DNA of 64,000 nucleotides from Actibacterium mucosum KCTC 23349 (GCF_000647975.1 NZ_JFKE01000001.1:372001-436000); one strand, 5' to 3'; shown: positions 20,566-29,178, counted from the stretch's first letter. Numbers and translations: made by a program. The notes: generated by a model not told the origin, from the sequence alone.

Positions 20566-21776
20566 CGCATACAATCCGCCGATTGGGGCACAAGGGCGAC
20601 GGTATTGCCGACGGCCCGGTCTATGCCATGCTGACCCTGCCGGGCGAAGAGATCGACGGCGCGGTCGTGGATGGCCGCATTGCGCAGCCGCGTATTGTCA
20701 CGCCTTCGGCCAACCGCGTGCGCCCGCCCTGCAAGCATTTCAAAACCTGCGGCGGCTGCGCCTTGCAGCACGCCCATGACGATTTTGTTGCGGACTGGAA
20801 GCAACAGGTGGTGCGGCAGGCGCTGCAGGCCCATGGGATCGAGGCACCGTTTCGCACCATTCAGACCTCCCCCGCCGCCAGCCGCCGCCGCGCAACATTG
20901 GCCGGTCGGCGCGGCAAGTCTGCGCCGATCGTCGGATTTCACGCGCGCGGCTCGGCCAACATCGTCGCGATTGCCGAATGCCATTTGTTGCATCCCGATC
21001 TGATGCAGATTGTGCCGCGTTTGGGTGAAATAGTGACACATGGTGCGTCGCGCAAAGGCGAGATCGCTCTGCAAATAACGGGCTCGGACGGTGGCATCGA
21101 TCTTGCCGTCAGCAATGCCAAACCGTTTGAAGGTGCCGCATTTGCAGAGCTGGCCGCGTTTGCCGATCGTCTGGACCTGGCGCGCTTGTCGTGGAACGGC
21201 GAGCGTGTGGTGGAACGCCGGCCGCCCGCGCAGTCCTTTGGTCGCGCGCAGGTGGTCCCGCCGCCTGGCGCGTTCCTGCAAGCCACCGCCCAGGGCGAGG
21301 GCGCGCTGGTCGCTGCGATGCGCGACGCCGTTGGCAATGCGAAGAAAGTGGCCGACCTGTTCGCCGGATGTGGCACGTTCGCTTTGCCGCTGGCCGAAAA
21401 CGCCGAGGTACATGCGGTGGAAGGCGACGCAGCCATGACCGACGCGCTTGATGCCGGTTGGCGCCATGCGCAGGGTCTGAAAACCGTCACAACCGAGGCA
21501 CGCGACCTGTTCCGCCGCCCGTTGGAACCCGACGAACTGAACGCCTTCGACGCCGTTACAATCGACCCGCCCCGCGCCGGGGCCGAGGCGCAGACCGCGC
21601 GCCTTGCCGCCAGCGACGTGCCGGTGATCGGCGCCGTGTCGTGCAACCCCGCCACCTTTGCCCGCGATGCCGCCGCGCTGATTGCAGGGGGTTATACGTT
21701 GAACTGGGTGCAGGTCGTCGATCAGTTCCGCTGGTCGCCGCATATCGAACTGGCCGCGCAATTTACGCAGGGGTAA
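20562..21776 (+). CDS. Class I SAM-dependent RNA methyltransferase, RlmD/RumA type
   Basis: The 404-residue protein matches 23S rRNA m5U methyltransferases. An N-terminal iron-sulfur cysteine set is visible (CKHFKTCGGCALQH, then a fourth cysteine in IAECHLLHP). The SAM-binding motif is VADLFAGCGTFALPLA, and the catalytic motifs are TIDPPRAGA and SCNPATFARD with the nucleophilic cysteine. It would form 5-methyluridine in 23S rRNA, though distinguishing RlmD from RlmC or TrmA needs a tree. It is coupled to the second ABC exporter by ATGA; the functional link is unclear. Confidence 0.87.
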   Translation: MTHTIRRLGHKGDGIADGPVYAMLTLPGEEIDGAVVDGRIAQPRIVTPSANRVRPPCKHFKTCGGCALQHAHDDFVADWKQQVVRQALQAHGIEAPFRTIQTSPAASRRRATLAGRRGKSAPIVGFHARGSANIVAIAECHLLHPDLMQIVPRLGEIVTHGASRKGEIALQITGSDGGIDLAVSNAKPFEGAAFAELAAFADRLDLARLSWNGERVVERRPPAQSFGRAQVVPPPGAFLQATAQGEGALVAAMRDAVGNAKKVADLFAGCGTFALPLAENAEVHAVEGDAAMTDALDAGWRHAQGLKTVTTEARDLFRRPLEPDELNAFDAVTIDPPRAGAEAQTARLAASDVPVIGAVSCNPATFARDAAALIAGGYTLNWVQVVDQFRWSPHIELAAQFTQG

Positions 21777-21833
21777 CGCGGGTTTGATCGTGCCAAACGG
21801 ACCAAAATCGCGTAGATTGCCGCCAAAATAAAT

Positions 21834-22328
21834 ATGGGCAGTATCGATGGTTTCTCGCAGACAGGTGGTGTTGGCTTCGGGTGCAGTTCCGGACCGCGCA
21901 TTCGGCGCTATAACGGCCCCGAGGTGACACGTATTCAGGTTCAGAAAGGCGACCGCCGCATGTACCTGTTGCACCATTCCAAAGTGCTGGAGGCCTACGA
22001 GATCGAGCTGGGCTTTGCCCCCGCTGGCGACAAGAAGGTCGAAGGCGACGGGAAAACACCCGAGGGCCGGTATTTCATCGATCGCCGCAATCCGCGCAGC
22101 AGCTTCTATCTGTCGTTAGGGATCTCGTACCCCAACGCACAGGACCGCGCCGAGGCCGCCGCGCTGGGCCAAAGCCCGGGCGGCGACATTTTTATCCACG
22201 GACAGCCCAACCTGTTCCGCGCAAAGGGCGATGATTGGACAGCCGGCTGTATCTCGGTCGAAAACCGCGAGATGGAAGACATCTATGCCATGGTGCGGAT
22301 CGGCACGCCGATCGACATTCTGGCCTAG
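21834..22328 (+). CDS. L,D-transpeptidase (YkuD family), probably with a damaged 5' end
   Basis: The catalytic part is clear: IHGQPNLFRAKGDDW followed by TAGCISVENREM, the YkuD H...S/T-x-G-C motif that forms or edits 3-3 peptidoglycan crosslinks or anchors lipoproteins. As read from the ATG at 21834 (164 residues) the N-terminus MGSIDGFSQTGGVGFGCSSG is not a signal peptide. An ATG at 21847 in another frame encodes MVSRRQVVLASGAV, a convincing lipoprotein or Tat-style signal, while the lipobox-like GCSSG is in the catalytic frame. This suggests a small deletion or frameshift. There is no ribosome site at 21834. Confidence 0.75.
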   Translation: MGSIDGFSQTGGVGFGCSSGPRIRRYNGPEVTRIQVQKGDRRMYLLHHSKVLEAYEIELGFAPAGDKKVEGDGKTPEGRYFIDRRNPRSSFYLSLGISYPNAQDRAEAAALGQSPGGDIFIHGQPNLFRAKGDDWTAGCISVENREMEDIYAMVRIGTPIDILA

Positions 22329-22903
22329 CTTTCCTGCTCGATCTCCAGCCCCTGATCCGCGAACGGGTTGGCGGCGGGCGTTTGCGGGGCACCGGGGCCG
22401 CCAGTGACCAATGTCCACCAGATCTTGCCGTTTTGCTCTTGGAAAAAGGCAAACCCCATCTCGGTCGCCCGCGGTTCCAGTATTACGGCGCGGGTTGCCG
22501 GATCTTCCATCCAGGCCGCCAGTGTTTCGATCTCGGTCTCGAAGGTTTCCGAAATCAGTTCGCCCAGAAACATCCCCGGATAGCCCGACCGCAAGGTCCG
22601 ATCCAAAGGCGAAGACCCGTCCGAGCCAAAGTGCCAAGGGCGGTTCTGCACCGACATGTCGCGCGCGTGGGTCGCGGCGGCCGCTGTCAGTTGTGCGTTC
22701 AGCTCCAGCGGCGCCGCAGCGGCGGCCGCCCGAACGTTGTTGACCGAATCCAGCATACGGAACTGGATTTTCCCGGCTTGCGCATTGTTGATCCGATAAA
22801 CCCGTTGTTTCGGGCGGCCATCGGGACCCAGTTCAAGCTCGATCGGCGGTTCACACGCGGCGAGGGCAAAGATTGCCGAAAAAAGAAACAACAGTTTGCG
22901 CAT
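22325..22903 (-). CDS. CAP (SCP/PR-1)-domain lipoprotein
   Basis: The 192-residue protein starts with a lipoprotein signal, MRKLLFLFSAIFALAAC, whose lipobox LAAC puts the lipidated cysteine at residue 17. Residues 55-180 resemble the CAP superfamily: LDSVNNVRAAAAAAPLELNAQLTAAAATHARDM with the conserved histidine, then RPWHFGSDG and GELISETFET. The function of bacterial CAP proteins is largely unknown. It overlaps the stop of the convergent L,D-transpeptidase by four bases. The ATG at 22903 is preferred to upstream in-frame codons because it yields the signal peptide. Confidence 0.82.
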   Translation of the reverse strand: MRKLLFLFSAIFALAACEPPIELELGPDGRPKQRVYRINNAQAGKIQFRMLDSVNNVRAAAAAAPLELNAQLTAAAATHARDMSVQNRPWHFGSDGSSPLDRTLRSGYPGMFLGELISETFETEIETLAAWMEDPATRAVILEPRATEMGFAFFQEQNGKIWWTLVTGGPGAPQTPAANPFADQGLEIEQES

Positions 22904-23065
22904 TCGAAAGGTACCGCTCTTTTGGATCGTTCGCTTTTCTCTATCCGGTCCCGTTGTACGTTTCAAACGCTTCGGCAAAGTTCGGCGATTCCCGGCGCAA
23001 GTTGATTTGCACCATTGCAACAGCCCCCCTATGGTGCACCAGACCGATGAACACAGGAGTTTGCT

Positions 23066-23689
23066 GTGACCAAACGACCATCAGATATTGCCCTGCGCCG
23101 TGTGTTCCTGGCGGGATCTGCAGCCGCGCTTTACAACGTCGCGACACGCAGCTGGGCGCAAGAGGGCGGCGAAGCAGCCGACCCCAACGCCAATTCGACC
23201 CTGATCGAAGAGCCGGTGGAATATGCCCGCCGTAACATCTCGGGCTTTCGCTCGCTGGATTGGCGCCCCTATTTCGCCAACCTGAACAAGGGTGCCGTTC
23301 TGGTCGATACCACCTCGCGCGCGCTGCATTACTGGTCCGAAGACGAGAGCCTGTACAAACTGTACCCCTCCAGCGTTCCGGTGTCCGAAGAGCTGACACG
23401 CCGCGGCCGCACGTCAATCGTGCGCAAGGTCGAAGGCCCCAGCTGGCGCCCGACGCCATCGATGAAAATCCGCAACCCCGAATGGCCGGACTATATCGGC
23501 CCGGGTCCTGACAACCCCTTGGGTACGCATGCGCTTTATCTCAGCTGGACGTATTACCGTATCCACGGCACGCATGACACGCGCAAAATTGGCCGCAGAT
23601 CGTCAAATGGGTGCATTGGGCTGTTCAACGAACACATCCAGGAACTGTTCGCACTGACCAAAGTTGGTACCCAAGTGTTGCTCATTTGA
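23066..23689 (+). CDS. Exported L,D-transpeptidase (YkuD family)
   Basis: A 207-residue enzyme with an N-terminal twin-arginine-like signal (LRRVFLAGSAAALYNVATRSWAQ) and a C-terminal catalytic motif, RIHGTHDTRKIGRRSSNGCIGLFNEHI in parts, with catalytic cysteine in SNGC. It would crosslink peptidoglycan stems or attach proteins to the wall in the periplasm. The start is GTG at 23066, with AGGAG about eight bases upstream. It is the second such enzyme within 1.5 kb, but unlike the first its signal region is intact. Confidence 0.9.
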   Translation: MTKRPSDIALRRVFLAGSAAALYNVATRSWAQEGGEAADPNANSTLIEEPVEYARRNISGFRSLDWRPYFANLNKGAVLVDTTSRALHYWSEDESLYKLYPSSVPVSEELTRRGRTSIVRKVEGPSWRPTPSMKIRNPEWPDYIGPGPDNPLGTHALYLSWTYYRIHGTHDTRKIGRRSSNGCIGLFNEHIQELFALTKVGTQVLLI

Positions 23690-23829
23690 CCAACAAAGGG
23701 CCGGAAAACAGTTTTTTGCCTATTGCATTGTTGCAAAAAATTCTAGGCGATGCTTAGAGGGTAAGTGCACAAACAGTCTTGAGTGCGTTCGGGCGAATTT
23801 TGTCCGCGCGCATTATCCTGGAGGATACT

Positions 23830-24006
23830 ATGAAAAAACTCGCTCTTGCTGCCGCTCTGTCCGTAGCTGCTTCGACCGCTTTTGCCGGCGCTGTTTCGGA
23901 TCCCGTTGTTGAGCCGGAAATCATCGTCGAAGAAACTTCTTCGTCGGATGGCGGCATCCTGATCCCGCTGCTGTTCCTGGTACTGGTTGCAGCCGCTGCG
24001 TCGTAA
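23830..24006 (+). CDS. Small secreted/membrane protein, 58 residues, unknown function
   Basis: The ATG at 23830 follows a strong CTGGAGGAT ribosome site. The product has a clean signal peptide (MKKLALAAALSVAASTAFA, cleavage expected after residue 19), an acidic proline-containing middle (VVEPEIIVEETSSSDGG) and a hydrophobic C-terminal segment, ILIPLLFLVLVAAAAS. It is followed directly by its own strong terminator. I recall very similar short proteins across Rhodobacteraceae, but no function. A longer frame from 23779 is open; the signal peptide and ribosome site argue for 23830. Confidence 0.8.
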   Translation: MKKLALAAALSVAASTAFAGAVSDPVVEPEIIVEETSSSDGGILIPLLFLVLVAAAAS

Positions 24007-24027
24007 GACCTGACGGATCAAAAGTTT

Positions 24028-24060
24028 AAAAAGGCGGCTGTTCGCGCAGCCGCCTTTTTC
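24028..24060 (+). terminator. Intrinsic terminator after the 58-residue gene
   Basis: The perfect stem GGCGGCTG (24033-24040) / CAGCCGCC (24047-24054) with loop TTCGCG is flanked by A and T runs. It therefore works as a rho-independent terminator for the small gene and possibly in the opposite direction for hemH. Confidence 0.9.
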
Positions 24061-24114
24061 ATTTTTGGGGTGCGGGGTCGGGTGAAACTTTAAAAACCCC
24101 GTTAAACAGGGCCG

Positions 24115-25152
24115 TCAGACCCACCCTGCCAGGTTGTCCTGAATGATCTGACTCAAGGCATCCACATGCGCCGGGCTGTCATTGAGGCAGGGGATATAGG
24201 TAAACGCCTCGCCGCCTGCATGCTCAAAGCTTTCCGCGATCTCTTCGTTGATCTCTTCCAGCGTTTCAATGCAATCCGCCGAAAAGGCCGGGGCAATCAC
24301 CGCGATGCGTTTCTTGCCCTCTTCCTTGGCCACCCGCGCAACCTCTTCAACTGTATAGGGTTTTAGCCACTCCTCGGGTCCAAAAACCGACTGGAACGTG
24401 GTGCGGATACGGCTTTCGTCCCAGCCCAGACGTTCGCGCAGCAGGCGCGTGTTTTTCTGGCATTGGCAGTGATACGGGTCGCCCTGCATCAGGTATCGTT
24501 TCGGCATGCCGTGATAGGAAACAATCAGCAATTCCGGGGTGTTAGCGGCCTCGGCATAGGCTTTCTCGACCGATTGCGCCAGGGCTTCGATATACAAGGG
24601 GTTGTCGAAATACGGGTCCACCACGCGGGCCGTTGGTTGCCACGTCTGTTTCATCAGGGCGCGGAAAAACTGGTCATTCGCGGTGGCCGAGGTGGCCCCG
24701 GCATAATGGGGATAAAGCGGGAAAAACAAGATCTTATGGCAGCCTTTTTCGACCAGCGCCTGCACCTTGCTTTCCGTCGATGGGTTGCCGTAGCGCATGC
24801 AAAACTCCACCTCGACCTGATCGCCATAGGTGTCTTTCATCCGCGCAGCAATCGCGGCGGTCTGGTCCCGCGTGATGGTCATCAGCGGGCTTTCGTCCCG
24901 CTCGGTGTTCCAGATCGACTTATAGGCCGCACCCGAGGAAAAGGGGCGCTTTGTCAATATGATAAGCTGCAACAGGGGTTGCCATTTCCACGACGGATAG
25001 TCGATCACCCGCTTGTCCGAGAGAAACTCGTTCAGGTATCGCCGCATTGACCAATAGTCGGTCGCATCCGGCGTGCCCAGATTGGCCAGCAAAACCCCCA
25101 CTTTCCGAGGTGGAACGGCGGGGTGGTTGGCGGGCAGCGGCGATTGGGTCAT
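24115..25152 (-). CDS. hemH: Ferrochelatase
   Basis: Ferrochelatase inserts Fe(II) into protoporphyrin IX, the last step of haem synthesis. The 345-residue protein has the N-terminal VGVLLANLGTPDA, the porphyrin/metal region VSYHGMPKRYLMQGDPYHCQCQ with the catalytic histidine, and the C-terminal FSADCIETLEEI. Cysteines in YHCQCQ and SADC resemble those of 2Fe-2S-containing ferrochelatases, but I cannot confirm a cluster. A candidate Irr-type iron-control site lies 22-38 bases upstream of the ATG. The gene is monocistronic. Confidence 0.96.
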   Translation of the reverse strand: MTQSPLPANHPAVPPRKVGVLLANLGTPDATDYWSMRRYLNEFLSDKRVIDYPSWKWQPLLQLIILTKRPFSSGAAYKSIWNTERDESPLMTITRDQTAAIAARMKDTYGDQVEVEFCMRYGNPSTESKVQALVEKGCHKILFFPLYPHYAGATSATANDQFFRALMKQTWQPTARVVDPYFDNPLYIEALAQSVEKAYAEAANTPELLIVSYHGMPKRYLMQGDPYHCQCQKNTRLLRERLGWDESRIRTTFQSVFGPEEWLKPYTVEEVARVAKEEGKKRIAVIAPAFSADCIETLEEINEEIAESFEHAGGEAFTYIPCLNDSPAHVDALSQIIQDNLAGWV

Positions 25153-25173
25153 GCAAGATTTTCCTGAGGCCAG

Positions 25174-25190
25174 ATTACAAACGTTCTAAA
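25174..25190 (-). promoter_or_regulatory. Candidate Irr iron-control element upstream of hemH
   Basis: The 17-base sequence ATTACAAACGTTCTAAA agrees with the palindromic alphaproteobacterial iron-control pattern TTTAGAA-N3-TTCTAAA at 12 of 14 positions, with one half perfect. It lies 22-38 bases before the hemH start, where binding of Irr would affect haem synthesis according to iron and haem status. Confidence 0.45.
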
Positions 25191-25216
25191 ACGGTGTGGC
25201 GCAATTTGTCGACGGG

Positions 25217-26059
25217 TCAAATCTTTGTTTTGGGTTCTGCGTCAGAAAGCGGCATCTCGGCGGTGTTCAACGCATCGGCAAGGCGCGATGCGGCGGAACC
25301 CGGCCGCAGGGGTTTCTGTTGTGACGCATCCGGCGCCCAGCCGGTCAGAACCACAAATTCGAAACTTGCGGTTATCCGGCCTCCGGGGGCGGGAAAGCTC
25401 GTGGCATAGACCTCATCCACCATGTCGAACAAGGCGCGCCGTGCCGGTGTTTTGTGCCGCGCGGCCAGTGCGTTACCTTCGCCCATCGCCCGCAGATCAT
25501 GCATCAGGTGACGGGCGTTGCGATAATGCACTTGCCGCCCATAGCCATCGGCGACAGGCAGGGCAAAACCGGCACGTTGCAACAAGGCGCCGGCATCCCG
25601 GATCTCGGCCATGGGTAAAACCCTGGGGGACAGTCCACCTGTCAGCCGCGCCTCGGCCTCGGCAAGAACAGCGCGCAGTTCTGCCAGCGTCTGGCCGCCA
25701 AACATCACCGCAATGAACAGCCCGTCCGGCTGCAGCGCGCGGCGGCATTGCACCAATTGGCCAACCGGGTCATCGGCCCAATGCAAGGCCAGCCCGTGAA
25801 TCACCAGATCATGTGTGCCTTCCGCCAGATCCAGCAAAGGTTCATCGGTAACCACTTGCGCCTCGGGAAAGCCAGTTGACCAATGATCGGGAAAACCGGT
25901 GACAATCGCGGTTTTGGTAAACGTCCTGTTAACCACTATGAGTCTTTCCTTAACCTCATCAATGGCGTCATCCTGCAGGAAAAGCGCGGGCGCGTTTAAC
26001 GCGCGGTGGCGGTTTCGGCGCAGGGCGATGCGGTCTGTCAGGCGGGGTGTCTCGGTCAT
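25217..26059 (-). CDS. BioC/NDUFAF5-like methyltransferase family protein with degenerate motif I
   Basis: The 280-residue protein resembles the BioC/NDUFAF5 branch of class I methyltransferases in its later motifs: DLVIHGLALHWADDPVGQLVQCRRALQPDGLFIAVMFGG in parts, and SPRVLPMAEIRDAGALLQRAGF. Where a GxGxG SAM-binding loop is expected it has AIVTGFPDHWSTGFP, so SAM binding may be altered or lost. A role in biotin synthesis or complex I assembly is only an inference from relatives. Its ATG overlaps the ATG of divergent comF by two bases. Confidence 0.7.
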   Translation of the reverse strand: MTETPRLTDRIALRRNRHRALNAPALFLQDDAIDEVKERLIVVNRTFTKTAIVTGFPDHWSTGFPEAQVVTDEPLLDLAEGTHDLVIHGLALHWADDPVGQLVQCRRALQPDGLFIAVMFGGQTLAELRAVLAEAEARLTGGLSPRVLPMAEIRDAGALLQRAGFALPVADGYGRQVHYRNARHLMHDLRAMGEGNALAARHKTPARRALFDMVDEVYATSFPAPGGRITASFEFVVLTGWAPDASQQKPLRPGSAASRLADALNTAEMPLSDAEPKTKI

Positions 26060-26807
26060 GGTGGCCTTTTACGGCGGAAGCCATCGGTTGCAAAGCGCGG
26101 TACGGATGATCTTTCCCCCGGAATGTGTGAGTTGTCGCGCCCCGGTGGATACAGAGTTCGCCCTTTGCGGCGATTGCTGGCGCGACACGCCGTTCATCGT
26201 GGGCGCGGTTTGCGACCAGTGCGGCACGCCGGTTCCGCAAGGGGATGAGGCAGACGAAGACCTGCGATGCGACGATTGCCTGCGCAAACCCCCACCTTGG
26301 TCCCGGGGACGTGCGGCAGTTCTGTACAGCGACAACGCGCGCAGCATGGTTCTGGGCCTGAAACACGGCGACCGGCAGGACTTGGCACGGCCAATGTCAG
26401 AATGGATGGCACGGGCGGCACGACCAATTTTGCAGAAGGATATGTTGGTCACATCGGTACCCTTGAACCGATGGCGCTTGTTGAAACGCCGCTATAACCA
26501 GTCTGCCCTGCTGGCGCAGAGAATCGCACAGGATGCCGGGCTGGACTACTGCCCGGACCTGATGCTGCGCCCACGCGCCACGCCGAAATTGGATGGCAAG
26601 GATGCCGCTGCGCGCGAGGAAACCGTTTCAGGCGCGTTGAAACTGCATCCACGCCACAGAGATCGCGCCCATGGGCGGCACGTTTTGATTGTGGATGATG
26701 TCATGACTTCCGGTGCGACGTTGAGCGAAGCCACACATATTCTGCGCGCAGCCGGTGCCAGAAACGTGTCCGTCCTGGTTTTCGCGCGCGTTGCGAAAGA
26801 ACCGTAA
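26058..26807 (+). CDS. ComF-family phosphoribosyltransferase-like protein
   Basis: A 249-residue ComF/GntX-type protein with two zinc-finger-like cysteine pairs at the N-terminus (ECVSC...LCGDC and VCDQC...RCDDC) and a C-terminal PRPP-binding motif, VLIVDDVMTSGATLSEA. In naturally competent bacteria ComF helps import DNA; the role in this organism is unknown. ATG at 26058 overlaps the start of the divergent methyltransferase gene. A TTG at 26088 with GGAAG upstream would give 239 residues and is a serious alternative. Confidence 0.85.
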   Translation: MVAFYGGSHRLQSAVRMIFPPECVSCRAPVDTEFALCGDCWRDTPFIVGAVCDQCGTPVPQGDEADEDLRCDDCLRKPPPWSRGRAAVLYSDNARSMVLGLKHGDRQDLARPMSEWMARAARPILQKDMLVTSVPLNRWRLLKRRYNQSALLAQRIAQDAGLDYCPDLMLRPRATPKLDGKDAAAREETVSGALKLHPRHRDRAHGRHVLIVDDVMTSGATLSEATHILRAAGARNVSVLVFARVAKEP

Positions 26808-26818
26808 GTGCCTATATT
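26791..26818 (+). promoter_or_regulatory. Candidate sigma-70-type promoter for grxC
   Basis: TTGCGA (26791-26796) and TATATT (26813-26818) are separated by 16 bases, ending about 25 bases before the glutaredoxin ATG. The -35 lies inside the end of comF. Confidence 0.45.
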
Positions 26819-26843
26819 TGCCGCTGACCCAAAGGAACGGAAC

Positions 26844-27101
26844 ATGGCAAATATCGAGATCTACACCACACCCACCTGTGGCTATTGCATGATGGCCAAG
26901 CGCCTGCTGAACCAGAAAGGCGCGGGTTTCGCCGAGACCGACGTGTCGCGCGACCCCTCGCAGCGCCGTACGATGATGGACCGTGCCAATGGCCGCCACA
27001 CCGTTCCCCAGATCTTTATCGACGGCCAGCATATTGGCGGTTGCGACGATCTGGTGGCGCTGGAACGTGCAGGCAAGCTGGACAAGTTGCTGGCAGCCTG
27101 A
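26844..27101 (+). CDS. grxC: Glutaredoxin 3
   Basis: The 85-residue dithiol glutaredoxin has the active site TPTCGYCMMAK (Cys-Gly-Tyr-Cys) at residues 10-20, the cis-proline TVPQIFIDG and the glutathione-binding GGCDDL. It reduces disulfides and glutathionylated proteins in the cytoplasm. The ATG follows AAAGGAACGG. The nitrilase-family gene begins three bases after its stop, so the two are cotranscribed. That is a pairing common in Rhodobacteraceae and consistent with glutathione metabolism. Confidence 0.94.
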   Translation: MANIEIYTTPTCGYCMMAKRLLNQKGAGFAETDVSRDPSQRRTMMDRANGRHTVPQIFIDGQHIGGCDDLVALERAGKLDKLLAA

Positions 27102-27104
27102 TCC

Positions 27105-27935
27105 GTGCGGGTTGCGGCACTGCAAATCACCTCGTCGGATGATCCGGCCGAAAACTTGGAGACCGTACGCCACATGATGCGGCGTGCGGTCGACGATGGT
27201 GCGCAGGTGATTGCCACGCCCGAGGTGACGAACTGCCTGTCGGCCAGCCGCGACCATCAGCGCGCCGTTTTGCAGCGCGAGGGCGATGACCCGACGCTGG
27301 CCGGGCTGCGCGATACCGCAGCGGCGCTGGGCGTGCATCTGCTGATCGGCTCTCTGGCGCTGGCCACCGATGACGCCGATGGGCGGTTTGCCAACCGGTC
27401 GTTTCTGATTGGCCCCGACGGCGCGATCGTGGCGCGGTATGACAAGATCCACATGTTCGATGTGGACCTGAACGGCAGCCAGATCCGCGAGTCGGATGGC
27501 TACCGCCCCGGTGACCGCGCGGTTCTGGCCGACACGGCGCTGGGCCGGCTGGGCCTGACCATCTGTTACGATCTGCGCTTTCCGCACCTGTTTCGCGATC
27601 TGGCGCGCGCCGGGGCGCAGGTGATTTTTGTCCCTTCGGCGTTTCACCCGGTGACGGGGGCGGCGCATTGGCACGTGTTGCTGCGGGCCCGCGCAATTGA
27701 AACCGGGGCGTTTATCGTGGCGCCCGCGCAGACGGGCACCCATGCGGCGCGTGCCGGCAAAGCGCGCACATCCTACGGACATTCTTTGATTATTTCGCCA
27801 TGGGGCGAGATTTTGGGCGATCAGGGCACCGAACCAGGTATACTCTCGCTTGACCTGAAGCTGGCAGAGGTGGAAACCTCGCGCCGGCGCATTCCGGCGC
27901 TATTGCATGATCGAGATTACGAAAGCCCAAATTGA
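27105..27935 (+). CDS. Carbon-nitrogen hydrolase (Nit1-like, likely deaminated glutathione amidase)
   Basis: The 276-residue nitrilase-superfamily protein shows the Glu-Lys-Cys triad: glutamate in IATPEVTNC, lysine in YDKIHMFDVDL and cysteine in TICYDLRFPHLF. These features and the length match the Nit1/NitB branch that repairs deaminated glutathione, and its position directly after a glutaredoxin supports this, but the substrate is inferred. It starts with GTG at 27105. Its stop overlaps the TTG start of the next gene. Confidence 0.87.
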   Translation: MRVAALQITSSDDPAENLETVRHMMRRAVDDGAQVIATPEVTNCLSASRDHQRAVLQREGDDPTLAGLRDTAAALGVHLLIGSLALATDDADGRFANRSFLIGPDGAIVARYDKIHMFDVDLNGSQIRESDGYRPGDRAVLADTALGRLGLTICYDLRFPHLFRDLARAGAQVIFVPSAFHPVTGAAHWHVLLRARAIETGAFIVAPAQTGTHAARAGKARTSYGHSLIISPWGEILGDQGTEPGILSLDLKLAEVETSRRRIPALLHDRDYESPN

Positions 27936-28375
27936 GCGAAGATATCGAGGCTTTGGCCACCGCATTATTCGGAGAGCTGCTGATGGCGGATCAGCTGGCG
28001 CGTGGGCTGTTGGGCCAGGCGCTGCCCAAGGGTATGGAGTTGAACCAGTTCTCGGTTCTCAACCATCTGGCCCGCACAACAGATGAGCGCACGCCGGCGC
28101 AGCTGGCGCAGTCGTTCCACGTCACTCGCGGCGCGATGACGAACACCCTGCGCAAGCTGGAAACCGCCGGCTATGTGCATATCCGCCCCGACTGGGACGA
28201 TGCGCGGCGCAAGATGGTGTCTCTCAGCCCCTCTGGCCGGTCGGCGCGCGATGCGGCGATTGCCGGTTTGACGCCGCTGATCAGTGATGTGGTGAACGAT
28301 GTGGGTGTTGGCGACGTGCGCGCGGCGCTGCCGGTGCTGCGCGCATTGCGGCAGAGGTTGCTTAAGCCGGTTTGA
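27932..28375 (+). CDS. MarR-family transcriptional regulator
   Basis: A 147-residue winged-helix regulator. The DNA-binding part runs from about residue 30 to 100: [46 protein letters not shown] in parts, with wing residues [16 protein letters not shown]. The start is TTG at 27932 overlapping the TGA of the amidase gene, so it is coupled to grxC and the amidase and may respond to oxidants or thiol-reactive compounds. That is inference. Its 3' end overlaps convergent ubiG by 14 bases. Confidence 0.88.
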   Translation: MSEDIEALATALFGELLMADQLARGLLGQALPKGMELNQFSVLNHLARTTDERTPAQLAQSFHVTRGAMTNTLRKLETAGYVHIRPDWDDARRKMVSLSPSGRSARDAAIAGLTPLISDVVNDVGVGDVRAALPVLRALRQRLLKPV

Positions 28376-29108
28376 CGCTGGCCGTGGTGTAATTCACACT
28401 CAGATCGCGGTCCGAGATCGACCATTGCCAGCTGAGCGGGTTGAACACGAACCCCTTGCGGTCCACCGGGTCCAGTCCGGCCTTGCGGATCAGGTCAAAC
28501 AGCTCGTCAGGTGTGATGAACTTGTTCCATTCATGGGTGCCGCGGGGCAGCCAGCGCATGATGACCTCGGCCCCGACAATCGCCATGGCAAAGCTTTTGG
28601 GATTGCGGTTGATGGTGGAACAGATCATCAGCCCGCCGGGTTTCAGCAATTGCTGGCATGCGGTCAGATAGGCCAACGGGTCGGCCACGTGTTCGACCAC
28701 CTCCATGTTCAGCACCACGTCGAACTGCTCGCCCGCTTCGGCCATGGCTTCGGCGGTGGTGTGGCGATAGTCGATCTGCAGGCCCGATTGTTCGGCATGC
28801 ACGCGGGCCACGGGAATGTTACCGGCCGCCGCATCGGCGCCCACCACGGTGGCGCCCAACCGCGCCATGGGTTCCGACAGCAACCCGCCCCCGCAACCGA
28901 TATCAAGCAGCCGCAAACCGGAAAACGGGGTCTCGTCCCGCAAATCGCGGTCAAACTCGTCCTCGATCTGCGTGGTGATATAGTCCAGCCGGGTCGGGTT
29001 CAGCATGTGCAGCGGCTTGAACTTGCCGTTCAAATCCCACCATTCGGCGGCCATCGCCTCGAACTTGGCCACCTCGGCCGCGTCGACAGTGTGATCCGCT
29101 GCTTGCAT
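28362..29108 (-). CDS. ubiG: Bifunctional ubiquinone O-methyltransferase UbiG
   Basis: UbiG carries out both O-methylations of ubiquinone synthesis at the membrane surface. The 248-residue protein has the typical early segment [28 protein letters not shown] motif [20 protein letters not shown], and later [15 protein letters not shown]. Two ATGs lie in tandem; 29108 is chosen because GGAGA sits five bases upstream. It is divergent from the iminopeptidase gene. Confidence 0.95.
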   Translation of the reverse strand: MQAADHTVDAAEVAKFEAMAAEWWDLNGKFKPLHMLNPTRLDYITTQIEDEFDRDLRDETPFSGLRLLDIGCGGGLLSEPMARLGATVVGADAAAGNIPVARVHAEQSGLQIDYRHTTAEAMAEAGEQFDVVLNMEVVEHVADPLAYLTACQQLLKPGGLMICSTINRNPKSFAMAIVGAEVIMRWLPRGTHEWNKFITPDELFDLIRKAGLDPVDRKGFVFNPLSWQWSISDRDLSVNYTTASVKPA

Positions 29109-29178
29109 CATCTTCTCCGATCCGGTCTTTTAGAGGGGCGCCTGTGAACGGCGCCGTACTACGCTATATAGGACGTTC

